Shown here: positions 6,692 through 14,879 of the stretch, piece by piece
How the letters are laid out: the number at the start of each line of letters is the position of its first letter
Numbering within the stretch: position 1 is the stretch's first letter
NCBI GenBank assembly: GCA_910585565.1
Contig: CAJUFC010000108.1
Location: 1-17,794 of the forward strand
DNA length: 17,794 nucleotides
Reading direction: 5' to 3'
Source of the DNA: an uncultured Eggerthellaceae bacterium
GTDB lineage: Bacteria > Actinomycetota > Coriobacteriia > Coriobacteriales > Eggerthellaceae
Notes under the pieces: generated by a model
Database searches by the model: none
What the model was told of the DNA's origin: nothing
Seen by the model: the letters and a program-made list of their open reading frames with translations, nothing else
Made by a program: the position numbers and the translations under genes

Positions 6692-8047
6692 TTATACGTC
6701 GCGGGCGAGGAGGTCTTGGTAGGTTTCGCGGCGGGTGGTGACGCGGGCGTTGCCGTCGCGGACGAAGACGACGGCAGGGCGCACCTGGCCGTTGTAGTTG
6801 CTTGCCATGGTAGAGCAATAGGCGCCGGTGCCGAACACGCACACGATGTCGCCGATGTCGGCGCGCTGCAACGGCATGTCAACCACCACGGCATCACCGC
6901 TCTCGCAGTGCTTGCCGCACAGCGTCACGATCTCGCTGCGAGGCTCGTCAGCCTTGTTCGCAATCGTCGGCTCGTAGTCGGCGTGATAGAGCGCCGTGCG
7001 AATGTTGTCCGACATGCCGCCGTCAACCGCCACGTACTTGCGGATGCCCGGCAGCGTCTTGAGGATGCCGACGGTATACAGCGTTACGCCCGCATTCGCC
7101 ACGAGCGAGCGGCCCGGCTCCACCAAGAGACGCGGCAGCGGCAGGTCGTGCTGCTCGCACAGCTCGCGAACCGAAGCACACGTGACCTCTGCGAATGCGT
7201 CGATGGTCGACGGCGCGTCCTCGGCCGTATAGGCGATGCCCAAGCCTCCGCCCAGGTCGAGCTCTTCTATCGTGTAGCCATAGCCGTCGCGGATGCGCGC
7301 CATGAACTCCACCATAACGGCCGCCGCCTCGCCAAAGGAATGCAGCGCGAATATCTGCGAGCCGATGTGGCAATGCAGCCCCGCCAGCCGCACGTTCGGC
7401 GTCTCGAGCGCAGTGCCCACGCATGTGTAGGCAAAGTCCTCGAGCATGGTGAAGCCAAACTTCGAGTCCTCGCAGCCTGTGCGGATGTACTCGTGCGTGT
7501 CGGCCTCGACGCCCGGCGTGATGCGCATATAGATGTCCTGCACCTTGCCCAAGCGCCCGGCGATCTCGCTCACGCGCGCCAGCTCGATGCGACTGTCGAC
7601 GATGATGCGGCCCACGCCCGCCGAGATGGCCTCCTCGAGCTCCTGCGGCGTCTTGTTGTTGCCATGCACGAACACGCGCTCGGCCGGGAAGTCAGCAGCC
7701 AGCGCGCACGCCAGCTCGCCGCCGCCAGACACATCCAGGCACAGCCCTTCTTCCTGCACGATGCGCACGACGGCCTTGTTCATGAACGCCTTGCTCGCGA
7801 ACAGCACGTCGGAGTTCTCATAGCGGCTGCGGAACGCCCGCATGAACTCCTCCATGCGATGGCGCATGTCCTGCTCGTCGAAGACGTACAGCGCGGTGCC
7901 CTCTTGGCGCGCCAGCTCGACCATGTCGACGCCGCCGATCCACAGATGCCCGTCGCGCACCTCCGCCGTCTCGGGCAGCACGCTTCCCAGCTCCATTGTC
8001 GTGCGGTTGTCAGCTTTCTTGCTCAGATCAGAAGCAGGTAACGACAC
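6692..8047 (-). CDS. lysA: Diaminopimelate decarboxylase
   Basis: 451 residues from a GTG at 8047, preceded by AAGGGGG at 6 nt spacing. An ATG at 7996 lacks a ribosome binding site. It converts meso-diaminopimelate to lysine with pyridoxal phosphate. FASKAF holds the PLP lysine (Lys86), HCHIGSQI and DLGGGLGIAY bind phosphate and substrate, EPGRSLVANAG follows, and CESGD contributes the second-subunit active-site Cys. The barrel plus C-terminal beta domain give the usual fold-type III length. It is divergent from the MoaE-like gene and shares a 115-nt promoter region with it. Confidence 0.95.
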   Translation of the reverse strand: MSLPASDLSKKADNRTTMELGSVLPETAEVRDGHLWIGGVDMVELARQEGTALYVFDEQDMRHRMEEFMRAFRSRYENSDVLFASKAFMNKAVVRIVQEEGLCLDVSGGGELACALAADFPAERVFVHGNNKTPQELEEAISAGVGRIIVDSRIELARVSEIAGRLGKVQDIYMRITPGVEADTHEYIRTGCEDSKFGFTMLEDFAYTCVGTALETPNVRLAGLHCHIGSQIFALHSFGEAAAVMVEFMARIRDGYGYTIEELDLGGGLGIAYTAEDAPSTIDAFAEVTCASVRELCEQHDLPLPRLLVEPGRSLVANAGVTLYTVGILKTLPGIRKYVAVDGGMSDNIRTALYHADYEPTIANKADEPRSEIVTLCGKHCESGDAVVVDMPLQRADIGDIVCVFGTGAYCSTMASNYNGQVRPAVVFVRDGNARVTTRRETYQDLLARDV

Positions 8048-8058
8048 GGAAAACCCCC

Positions 8059-8088
8059 TTGATAAACGATAAACATGTATTGTATCAA
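8059..8088 (+). promoter_or_regulatory. Possible promoter of the moaE-like/serpin pair
   Basis: TTGATA (8059-8064), an 18-nt spacer and TATCAA (8083-8088) lie in an AT-rich stretch between divergent genes, 75 nt before the start codon at 8163. The -10 box is weak. Confidence 0.3.
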
Positions 8089-8162
8089 AGGGTATTGTGC
8101 AAATATGTTTTGAGCGCGCACGGTGCACCCGCACGGCGCAGAGCGACATGAAAGGACCACTC

Positions 8163-8558
8163 ATGACAAAGCAAGCTCCCTCCGTCGACGCATGGCTCGC
8201 CGAAGCGAAGGCGTCCGACGCCGCTGACCAGTGCGGCATGTTCCTCGTGCACAACGGGGTCGTCCGCGTCACGCCGAAGCAGCAGGTGCGCGAAGGCGTC
8301 GAAGGCCTCGGCGAGGTCGCGCAAATCGAGTTTTCCTACGACGCCGCAGGCGTTGACGCAGCCATCGCCGATGCGCTCACATGGCCCGGCGTCTACTACG
8401 TCAAGGTGTGGCTGAACGAAGGCGTGCTCAACGTGGGCGACTCGATCATGTACGTCCTCATCGGCGCCGACATTCGCCCCAACTGCATCGACGCCCTGCA
8501 AAAGCTCGTCGGCAAGATCAAAAACGACCTCGTGGTGGAAAAGGAGATCTACGCATGA
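8163..8558 (+). CDS. MoaE-like molybdopterin synthase large subunit
   Basis: 131 residues from ATG 8163, with AAAGGA 7 nt upstream. The central and C-terminal part (YYVKVWLNEGVLNVGDSIMY, then IRPNCIDALQKLVGKIKND) follows the MoaE fold. MoaE takes sulfur from the MoaD C-terminus to make molybdopterin dithiolene. Two lysines seven residues apart (Lys120 and Lys127, in KNDLVVEK) match the catalytic pair of the classical enzyme, although the flanking P-x-W-K word is absent. No moaD, moaA or moaC is in the window. The stop codon overlaps the serpin start (ATGA), implying co-translation with an unrelated export protein. Family call good, activity less sure. Confidence 0.75.
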   Translation: MTKQAPSVDAWLAEAKASDAADQCGMFLVHNGVVRVTPKQQVREGVEGLGEVAQIEFSYDAAGVDAAIADALTWPGVYYVKVWLNEGVLNVGDSIMYVLIGADIRPNCIDALQKLVGKIKNDLVVEKEIYA

Positions 8559-9916
8559 GAAAGCGACTCCTGATCGCGACGGCTCTGGGCGCTCTCATGG
8601 CAGCCCTTGCCCTCGCCGGATGCGCGTCCCCCGCACCCACCTCGCCGTCATCGGCACAAAGCGATGCCGATACGACGAACCCCCCGCCTGACGACTACGT
8701 CGTCATCGAGCCGATCTCAGACGATGACCCCATAGCCAAGTTCGCAGCCAACTCTACGGCGGTCGTGCTGGGGCCGCCGGCGGGCGCTGACGGCTCCCTC
8801 AAGACCGACGCAGCCGCAGGGGCTGCTGACGCGCCGGCCATCGCGGTGGACTGGGCGCCGAACAACTCGTGCTACTCGCCCGTCTCGCTGTACCTCGCGA
8901 TGGCCATGGTCGGCGCCGGTGCTGACGGCGACGCCCAGCAGCAGGTGCTCGGAGCCCTTAACATGGCCGACGCAAGCGAGCTCAAGCGCTATTGCAAGCA
9001 GGCGCTCGACTCCCTCGATGAGGGCTACGATGCCTACGAGCTGGAAATCGCAAACTCCATCTGGGCGAAGGAAGGCTTTGCCTTCTCTAGAAACTACCTC
9101 GAGATGGCTGATGATGTCTTCGATGCTGATGCGTTCAGCGTCAACTTCGGCACACCCGAGGCCAACAGCCAAATGTCACGCTGGGTTGCCGAGGAAACGA
9201 AGGGCCTGCTCAAGCCCGAGTTCCAGACGAAGGATGCCCAGGTGGCAGCGCTTATCAACACGCTGTACTTCAAAGACGCCTGGACGGATCCATTTGAGGC
9301 CAGCAATACCGCGCCCAGCACGTTCCATGCGCTCAGCGGCGATGTGCAGGCCGACTTCATGCATCTGCCCGAGCACAACACGTCGTACCTCGACGGCGAT
9401 GGCTATGCAGCTGCCGACCTTGCTTTCACCGGCGGCGGGACGATGCGCTTTGTGCTGCCCGACGAAGGCGTTGACCTGCAGTCGCTCATCAGCACGCCCG
9501 AGAAAATCTCCGAGCTCATGTGGATGCAGCTCGACTTTGGCCAGGTGAACTGGTCGGTACCGAAGTTCACGATCGACTCGAGCTGGAAAGACCTCATCGC
9601 TGACATGCAGGCGCTGGGCGTTACCGACATCTTTAGCGACAGCATCCCAGGCATGTTCGCCGGCATGCTCGACAACGCTGACGGCAGCCCGACAGGCGGC
9701 CATTTCCGCGTGAGCGACCTCATCCAGGAGACGCACCTCGCGCTCAACGAGGAGGGCGTCGAAGCTGCTGCCTATACCGCCGTCGGCATGGAAGTCATGA
9801 GCGCGCTACCCGAAGGCGAGCCGATCGAGTTCGTGCTCGACCGCCCCTTCCTTTACATCGTCGCGGCCCCCAACGGCATGCCCCTCTTCATCGGCACCGT
9901 CCAGAACCCAGCATAA
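8555..9916 (+). CDS. Serpin-family protease inhibitor, lipoprotein
   Basis: 453 residues from ATG 8555, with AAGGAG 9 nt upstream. The N-terminus is a lipoprotein signal ending in a LALAGC lipobox (Cys23), followed by a Ser/Pro/Asp-rich tether to about residue 70. The serpin core shows CYSPVSLYLAMAMVGAGA, ALINTLYFKDAWTDPFEA, and the C-terminal FVLDRPFLYIVAAPNGMPLF with a GTVQNP end. The reactive-centre loop has the hinge EEGVEAAAYTA. Counting 17 residues from its first Glu places P1-P1' at Met415-Ser416, the same pair as human alpha-1-antitrypsin, so an elastase-type serine protease is a reasonable guess. Small residues in P12-P10 suggest an inhibitory serpin. It probably acts on the outer face of the cell membrane against host or competitor proteases. 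Confidence 0.93.
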   Translation: MRKRLLIATALGALMAALALAGCASPAPTSPSSAQSDADTTNPPPDDYVVIEPISDDDPIAKFAANSTAVVLGPPAGADGSLKTDAAAGAADAPAIAVDWAPNNSCYSPVSLYLAMAMVGAGADGDAQQQVLGALNMADASELKRYCKQALDSLDEGYDAYELEIANSIWAKEGFAFSRNYLEMADDVFDADAFSVNFGTPEANSQMSRWVAEETKGLLKPEFQTKDAQVAALINTLYFKDAWTDPFEASNTAPSTFHALSGDVQADFMHLPEHNTSYLDGDGYAAADLAFTGGGTMRFVLPDEGVDLQSLISTPEKISELMWMQLDFGQVNWSVPKFTIDSSWKDLIADMQALGVTDIFSDSIPGMFAGMLDNADGSPTGGHFRVSDLIQETHLALNEEGVEAAAYTAVGMEVMSALPEGEPIEFVLDRPFLYIVAAPNGMPLFIGTVQNPA

Positions 9917-9937
9917 TTTCGATTTCTTTGTAACCAG

Positions 9938-9972
9938 CTGGTCGTCGAAAGAGCGTATACTTCGACGACCAG
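9938..9972. promoter_or_regulatory. Perfect 12-bp palindrome overlapping the peptide promoter
   Basis: CTGGTCGTCGAA (9938-9949) and TTCGACGACCAG (9961-9972) flank 11 nt. It begins 21 nt after the serpin stop and could be its terminator, but no U-tract follows. It also spans the TATACT box at 9956-9961 and the expected RNA start, so it may be an operator. Confidence 0.5.
9956..9961 (+). promoter_or_regulatory. -10 box of the peptide transcript
   Basis: TATACT differs from consensus by one base and sits 6 nt before ACCAGCAAAGTCCG (9968-9981). No good -35 box is seen at 17 nt. The same box, gap and leader recur on the opposite strand at 10246-10221, which supports both. Confidence 0.5.
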
Positions 9973-9991
9973 CAAAGTCCGCTGCGGGCGG

Positions 9992-10016
9992 CGCCTGTCC
10001 TTTCAGAAGGGAGGCG
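9992..10016 (+). promoter_or_regulatory. Hairpin hiding the ribosome binding site of the 33-residue peptide
   Basis: CGCCT (9992-9996) pairs with AGGCG (10012-10016), and CCTT (9999-10002) with AAGG (10007-10010), around a TCAG loop. The Shine-Dalgarno GGGAGG (10009-10014) lies inside the 3' arm. The first three bases also belong to the long 5'-3' helix, so the two folds compete at their edge. Confidence 0.6.
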
Positions 10017-10023
10017 ACGCCCT

Positions 10024-10125
10024 ATGCTGCAAGAAGTCCTGCGTTTTCTTGTCTATGGACTGCCGGGATGGGTCGCAATGACCATCGCTTTTCTGGCTTA
10101 CATAGACAGTTGGGAGAATAAGTAA
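10024..10125 (+). CDS. 33-residue hydrophobic peptide, candidate type I toxin
   Basis: ATG 10024 to TAA 10125, with GGGAGG 9 nt upstream. The peptide has a short polar start (MLQEVLR), one membrane-spanning stretch with a Pro-Gly kink (FLVYGLPGWVAMTIAFLAYI) and a polar tail ending SWENK. Length, single transmembrane helix, central proline and Trp/Lys tail recall Fst/Ldr-type toxins, which depolarise or disturb the inner membrane. This is resemblance in layout, not proven homology. The context fits: hidden ribosome binding site, 5' and 3' ends able to pair over 27 bases, and a facing promoter that would make antisense RNA. It lies between serpin and purL and is not part of either transcription unit. 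It could also be a small regulatory membrane peptide. Confidence 0.65.
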   Translation: MLQEVLRFLVYGLPGWVAMTIAFLAYIDSWENK

Positions 10126-10146
10126 GCGGATGGTCCGGGAGATTCA

Positions 10147-10170
10147 CAGGGCCGGCGGCAACCGGCCCTG
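10147..10170. terminator. Hairpin downstream of the peptide gene, possible two-way terminator
   Basis: CAGGGCCGG (10147-10155) and CCGGCCCTG (10162-10170) pair perfectly around a 6-nt loop. It starts 21 nt after the peptide stop codon, between the two facing promoters. There is no U-run on either strand, so termination is uncertain; it may be a stability element. Confidence 0.45.
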
Positions 10171-10234
10171 ATCGTTAGTACCGCGCCGCCCGCAGGGGTA
10201 CCTTATTTGCCGTCGGTCCCCGGGCTTTGCTGGT
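10147..10234 (-). ncRNA. Predicted antisense RNA facing the peptide gene
   Basis: Expected start is near 10234, six nt after an extended -10 box, running towards the peptide gene. The end is set by me at the hairpin 10147-10170, giving about 88 nt; it may run further. Its first 14 bases are the same as the leader of the sense RNA except one. It would be complementary to the 3' part of the peptide message. Confidence 0.35.
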
Positions 10235-10240
10235 TTTTCT

Positions 10241-10249
10241 AGTATAGCA
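10241..10249 (-). promoter_or_regulatory. Extended -10 promoter facing the peptide gene
   Basis: The minus strand reads TGCTATACT (complement of 10241-10249): a TGn extension plus TATACT. No clear -35 box is seen, as is common for extended -10 promoters. It lies in the purL downstream region. Confidence 0.5.
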
Positions 10250-10270
10250 CCTTGCGCTCAGCAATGCATC

Positions 10271-13200
10271 TTAGGCGAAATACTTCACGCCGCTTTCGAA
10301 AATGGGTTGGTACAGCTCGCCGGGAACGTTCTTGTAGAGGCCGGCGCCGGAACGCTCGCTGTGTCCCATCTTGCCAAGGATGCGGCCGTCTGGACTGCAG
10401 ACGCCTTCGATGGCGAGCATCGAGCCGGGTGGATTGAAGCGCACGTCCATCGTCGGCGCGCCCGTCTCGTCCACGTACTGCGTCGCAATCTGGCCACGTT
10501 CGGCCATCTCGTCCAGCAGGGCAGCCGGTGCCACGAAGCGACCTTCGCCATGGCTGATGGCCACCGTGTACACGTCTCCAACGGGACATTCTGCCATCCA
10601 GGGCGACAGGTTCGACGCAACGCGCGTATTCACGAGTCGGCTCTGGTGGCGTCCGATGGTGTTGAAGGTCAGCGTAGCCGCGCATTCGTCGGCCGGCGTG
10701 ATGTCGCCATAGGGCAGCAAGCCCAGCTTGACGAGCGCTTGGAAACCGTTGCAGATGCCGAGCATGAGCCCATCGCGCTTTTGCAACAACTCGCGCACTG
10801 CCTCGGCCACCGCCGGAGAGCGGAAGAACGCCGCGATGAACTTTGCCGAGCCATCAGGTTCGTCGCCACCCGAGAAGCCGCCGGGAAGCATGACGATCTG
10901 CGACTCCTTGATGTGCCTTACCAGCTCTTTCGTGCTGTCGACGACGGCATCGGGCGTCAGGTTGTTGATCACCTGCACCGTCACGTCGGCGCCAGCGCGC
11001 TCGAAAGCAGCTTGGGTGTCCCACTCGCAATTGGTGCCGGGAAACACCGGCACGATGACGCGGGGTCGCGCGATCGGCTGCCCCGCATGGGCGATAACCG
11101 GACCTGCAGAGTAGGTGCACGTCGCAACTGCAGCTGCGTCCACACGCGCGCCTGCCTCTGCCGTGTCGCCGGGCTCGCCCTGCGCCCCTACGAACTCGTC
11201 GCGATAGGGGAATACGCCTTGCAGCGTGTCTTCCCATACCGCCTGCAGGTCGGCCAAGTCGATGGCCTCCTCGGGAAATGCCAGCTGGTATGCCGTCGTC
11301 GTGCGCCCCATGATGGCGCAGCGCACGTTCTCAGGCGCAGCGGCAATGATATCCTCGGCGCTGCCGTCCGCCTCGACGACGAACGCACCGTAGTTCGACG
11401 CGAACAAGCCATCATAGCGGCAGGCGCTCGTCTCAGGCGCGAACGCGAGGCCGACGCCGTTGCCGACGCACATCTTGAACAGCATCTCAGCAAGGCCGCC
11501 ATACCCAGGCGTTCCTACCGCAAACGCACGCCCATCACCAATCAAGCGCTCGACGAAATCCATCGCTGCCGTGAGCGATGCCGCATCAGGCAAGCTGCCG
11601 TCCGCATTGCAGTGCACAGGCTCAATCAGCACGACGTCATGCTCGGCGCCCTTGAACTCCGGCGACGTCACGCGATCAAGCCTGCCGACCGCCGTGGCAA
11701 AGCTCACCAGCGTGGGCGGCACATCCAGATCCTCGAACGACCCCGACATCGAGTCTTTGCCGCCAATGGCACCCACGCCAAGGTCGACCTGCGCCATGAG
11801 CGCACCCAAAACGGCCGCAACGGGCTTGCCCCAGCGCTCGGGGTCGTTGCGCAGCCGCTCGAAGTACTCCTGGAACGTGAGGTACATATCGGCGCGCTGA
11901 AAGCCGCTTGCCACCAGCTTCGCCACGCTCTCGACCACGGCCAGATAGGCCCCGGTGTAGGGGTCTGCCTCGCTGATGTAGGGATTGAATCCCCAGGCCA
12001 GACCGCTGACAGTCGTCGTCTCGCCGAAGACGGGCAACTTGGCGACCATGGCCAGCGATGGCGTCAGCTGATGCACGCCGCCAAACGGCATCAGCACCGT
12101 CGCAGCACCAATCGTCGAATCGAACCGCTCGGCCAGCCCCTTGTTGGAAGCCACGTTGATGTCCGCGACCAGCGCACGGAACGCATCCTCCATGTTGGCG
12201 CCGGCGGCCACGGCGACGTCGGCCGCCTCGGCCCTGGTGGCGTCGGCCGCGGCACCCGCGGCCTGCGGCGCCTGCGCCCCAGCCCCAGCCATCGCGCCAG
12301 GCGCCCCGCACACACCGCCCGGACTCTGCCAAGCGCCTGCCGGCTTGCGCACGCGCACGCACTGATGCTTGGGTGCGCCGTTGCTCGCCAAGAACTCGCG
12401 GCTCACGTCGACAATCTGGTTGCCGCGCCAGCTCATGCGCACGCGCGGCTCCTCTGTCACGACGGCAACTGGCGTTGCTTCCAGGTTCTCCTCATGAGCC
12501 AGCGCTATGAACGCCTCTACGTCCTCGGGCGCAAGCGCCACAGCCATGCGCTCCTGCGACTCGGATATCGCCAGCTCGGTGCCGTCAAGGCCCTCGTATT
12601 TGCGCGGCACCGCGTCCAGGTCAATCCGCAGGCCATCAGCCAGCTCCCCAATGGCAACAGACACGCCGCCCGCGCCGAAATCGTTGCACCGCTTGATCAT
12701 GCGGCACGCGTCCCCGCGGCGGAACAGGCGCTGTATCTTGCGCTCAACAGGCGCGTTGCCCTTCTGCACCTCCGCGCCGCAGCTCTCGAGCGAACCCGCA
12801 TCGTGCGCCTTGGACGAGCCCGTGGCGCCCCCAATGCCGTCACGTCCCGTGCGGCCACCCAGCAGCACGACCACGTCTCCCGGGGCTGGCGTCTCTCGGC
12901 GCACGTGGTCGGCAGGGGTGGCACCCACCACCGCACCGATCTCCATGCGCTTGGCCGCATATCCGGATGGTACAGCTCGTTCACCTGACCAGTCGCCAGG
13001 CCTATCTGGTTGCCGTAGGACGAATACCCCTCGGCCGCTGTCGTCACCAGCTTGCGCTGCGGCAGCTTGCCGGGGATCGTCTCGCTCACCGGCACTGTCG
13101 GGTCGGCAGCGCCGGTGACGCGCATCGCCTGATAGACGTACGACCGCCCGCTCAAGGGGTCACGAATCGCACCGCCCACGCAAGTGGCCGCACCGCCAAA

Positions 13201-14178
13201 CGGCTCGATCTCGGTCGGATGATTATGCGTCTCGTTCTTGAACAGATAGAGCCAGTCTTGCTCCTCTCCGTCAACGTCAACCTTCACCTTCACCGTGCAG
13301 GCATTGATCTCTTCGGACTCGTCCAGTCCGGTCAGCACGCCTTGGGCCTTGAGCCACTTCGCCCCAATCGTGCCCATATCCATGAGGCACACAGGTTTGT
13401 CATCGCGCCCCAGCTCGTGGCGCATATCCAGATACTTCGCAAACGCCCGCTCGACAGCGCTGTCTGCAATCTCCACGTCATCCAACACCGTGCCGAACGT
13501 CGTGTGTCGGCAATGGTCCGACCAATACGTGTCGATCATCTTGATCTCGGTGATGGTCGGCGGCCGTCCCTCGCTCCGGAAATACTCCTGGCAAAACGCG
13601 ATGTCAGCAGCGTCCATCGCCAAACCGCGCTCAGCAATGAATGCCGCCAAGCCAGCCTCGTCAAGACCCAAGAAATCATCCAGAACCTCGACGTCATCAG
13701 GCTCGGGATATGCTTGCGCCAATGTCTGCACCTCGTTGAGGTCCGCCTCGCGCGCCTCAACGGGATTAATTACGTAATCCTTTATAGCAAACATTTGTTC
13801 GTCTGTCAAGTTGCCGTCCAACAGGTAGACCGTAGCGCTGCGCACTGTTGGACGCTCGCCCTGCGATATCAGCTGGATGCACTCGCTCGCCGATTCCGCG
13901 CGCTGATCGAACTGCCCCGGCAGGTATTCCACGGCAAACACGCGCCCGTTCGGCTCAGCGTCCAAGGCGTAGCTCACCTCGTCCACGGCCGGCTCGCTGA
14001 ACACCGAAGCCACCGCAACATCGAACAGCTCGTCGCTCATTCCTTCGGCGTCATAGCGCTTCACCACCCGCAACCCACGCAGGCCCCCTACCCCCAGAAT
14101 GTCGCGAAGCTCAGCAAGCAGCTGCTGAGCTTCGACGTCAAACCCTGGCTTCTTCTCGACATAGACTCGCTTGACCAT
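10271..14178 (-). CDS. purL: Phosphoribosylformylglycinamidine synthase, single chain, broken by a 1-bp frameshift
   Basis: With one base restored the product is 1302 residues, the long PurL with the glutaminase fused. It converts FGAR, ATP and glutamine to FGAM in purine synthesis. ATG 14178 is chosen because AGGAG precedes it by 6 nt. Domains: PurS-like N-terminus; catalytic core with YWSDHCRHTTF (about 219-228) and KNETHNHPTEIEPFGGA (314-330); second core half with GGKDSM; glutaminase from about 1040 with PVFPGTNCEWDTQ, Cys1143 in LGICNGFQ, and His1273/Glu1275 in MGHSER. The frame breaks near residue 409 after YHPDMR: one C is missing at 12955-12956. Without correction it reads as two pieces, 14178-12697 and 12946-10271. 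An Ala/Gly-rich insert lies between the two core halves. It is downstream of a small membrane-protein gene and divergent from purC. Confidence 0.9.
12955..12956 (-). other. Frameshift site in purL
   Basis: The minus strand reads ATGCGGCCAAGCGCATGG. The family sequence expects an Ala-Lys-Arg-Met-Glu run here, which appears exactly if CGGCC is CGGGCC. One G (C on the plus strand) is therefore missing from a short homopolymer. All motifs on both sides are intact, so the change is recent or an error in the sequence. Confidence 0.85.
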
Positions 14179-14261
14179 GGTCTCTCCTGCCATATCGCTA
14201 TCGCGTCTCGGTTTTGCCGCGCGCCGATGCACGTCCGGGTTGCGCGCCAGTCCTGCCCGTG

Positions 14262-14786
14262 TCAGTTCTTTTTCTTCTTGCCACCCTGCGAGCGCTTCGC
14301 CGCAGCCTCGGCCTGCTTGGCGGCTTTCTCCTCTTCCAGCTCCTTGGCAATCATGCGCGTCTGATACTCCTTGCGCTCCTTGCGAATCTTGGAAAAGTCG
14401 ATATAGAACGCAAATATGATGAGCACATAGGCCAGTATCAGGGCTGCGAACGCCAGCCAGTCAGGCTGCACGCCGCGCAGCAGCCACGATGCCGCCACGC
14501 ACACCACCGCGCCTCCGATGGCCGCCGCCCAGATACGGCGCAGCTTTTTGTACCGGTCGGTGTCGGGCTTGTAATACTTGCGGTCAATCTCGCGCTGGCG
14601 AGCGGTCTCGGCGCGACGAGCCTCTTTTTGCTCGGCCTTGCGCTCTTGGGTCGACTTCTTCGGCGAGCTGTAGGTGACCGAAGCCGCCGCCTTCGCCTTG
14701 GGCTTTGCCGATGCTGCGCTCTTGCGCGACACGCCTGTGCGCGCATCGTTCGTATACCGCTCGTTCATTGGATTGCGTTGGGACAT
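14262..14786 (-). CDS. Small two-pass membrane protein with charged ends
   Basis: 174 residues from ATG 14786, with AAAGGAG 9 nt upstream. Residues 1-85 are basic and disordered-looking, with many Lys, Arg, Ala and Ser (KSAASAKPKAKAAAS). Two hydrophobic helices follow (about 86-103 and 110-129). The C-terminal 45 residues are a charged helix ending in GGKKKKN. Both ends are predicted cytoplasmic. I do not recognise a named family, though similar short proteins are frequent in Actinobacteria. It lies 83 nt upstream of purL on the same strand, so they may be co-transcribed. No function is suggested by the sequence. Confidence 0.8.
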   Translation of the reverse strand: MSQRNPMNERYTNDARTGVSRKSAASAKPKAKAAASVTYSSPKKSTQERKAEQKEARRAETARQREIDRKYYKPDTDRYKKLRRIWAAAIGGAVVCVAASWLLRGVQPDWLAFAALILAYVLIIFAFYIDFSKIRKERKEYQTRMIAKELEEEKAAKQAEAAAKRSQGGKKKKN

Positions 14787-14800
14787 TCTCACGTGCTCCT

Positions 14801-14830
14801 TTGGAAAATCAAATGTCCTCGAATTATACT
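14801..14830 (+). promoter_or_regulatory. Putative purC promoter overlapping a divergent -10 box
   Basis: TTGGAA (14801-14806), 18 nt and TATACT (14825-14830) read towards purC. On the other strand TATAAT (complement of 14823-14828) reads towards the membrane protein and purL. The two -10 boxes overlap by four bases, so RNA polymerase could serve only one direction at a time. Confidence 0.45.
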
Positions 14831-14879
14831 ATTGATACTTACCTATATACATATATGCGTGCAGGCGAAAGGACGCGAC

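Larger units (their letters stand above)
9968..10240 (+). ncRNA. Predicted structured mRNA with paired 5' and 3' ends
   Basis: Bases 9968-9981 can pair with 10221-10234 (14 pairs, one G-U), and 9982-9994 with 10183-10195 (13 perfect pairs). The 25-nt insertion between the two 3' segments (10196-10220) forms its own small hairpin (GGG/CCC, ACC/GGT). A TTTTTCT tract (10234-10240) follows at once, which would suit an RNA 3' end. Such long-distance closing helices are typical of type I toxin messages. RNA ends are inferred, not observed. Confidence 0.5.

Noticed and set aside
6668..8041. Long open frame on the plus strand opposite lysA
   Set aside because: Antisense shadow of lysA; no motif, composition typical of reversed GC-rich coding.
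9968..10234. 6S RNA or other housekeeping structured RNA instead of a peptide message
   Set aside because: The end-pairing resembles 6S, but there is no central bubble of the expected kind, and a well-placed ribosome binding site and membrane peptide occupy the middle. SRP and tmRNA signatures are absent.
10307..12988. 893-codon open frame on the plus strand opposite purL
   Set aside because: Antisense shadow; all recognisable PurL motifs, including the glutaminase triad, are on the minus strand.
12967..14364. 465-codon open frame on the plus strand opposite the purL N-terminal part
   Set aside because: Antisense shadow of purL and the membrane-protein gene, without domain or start signals.
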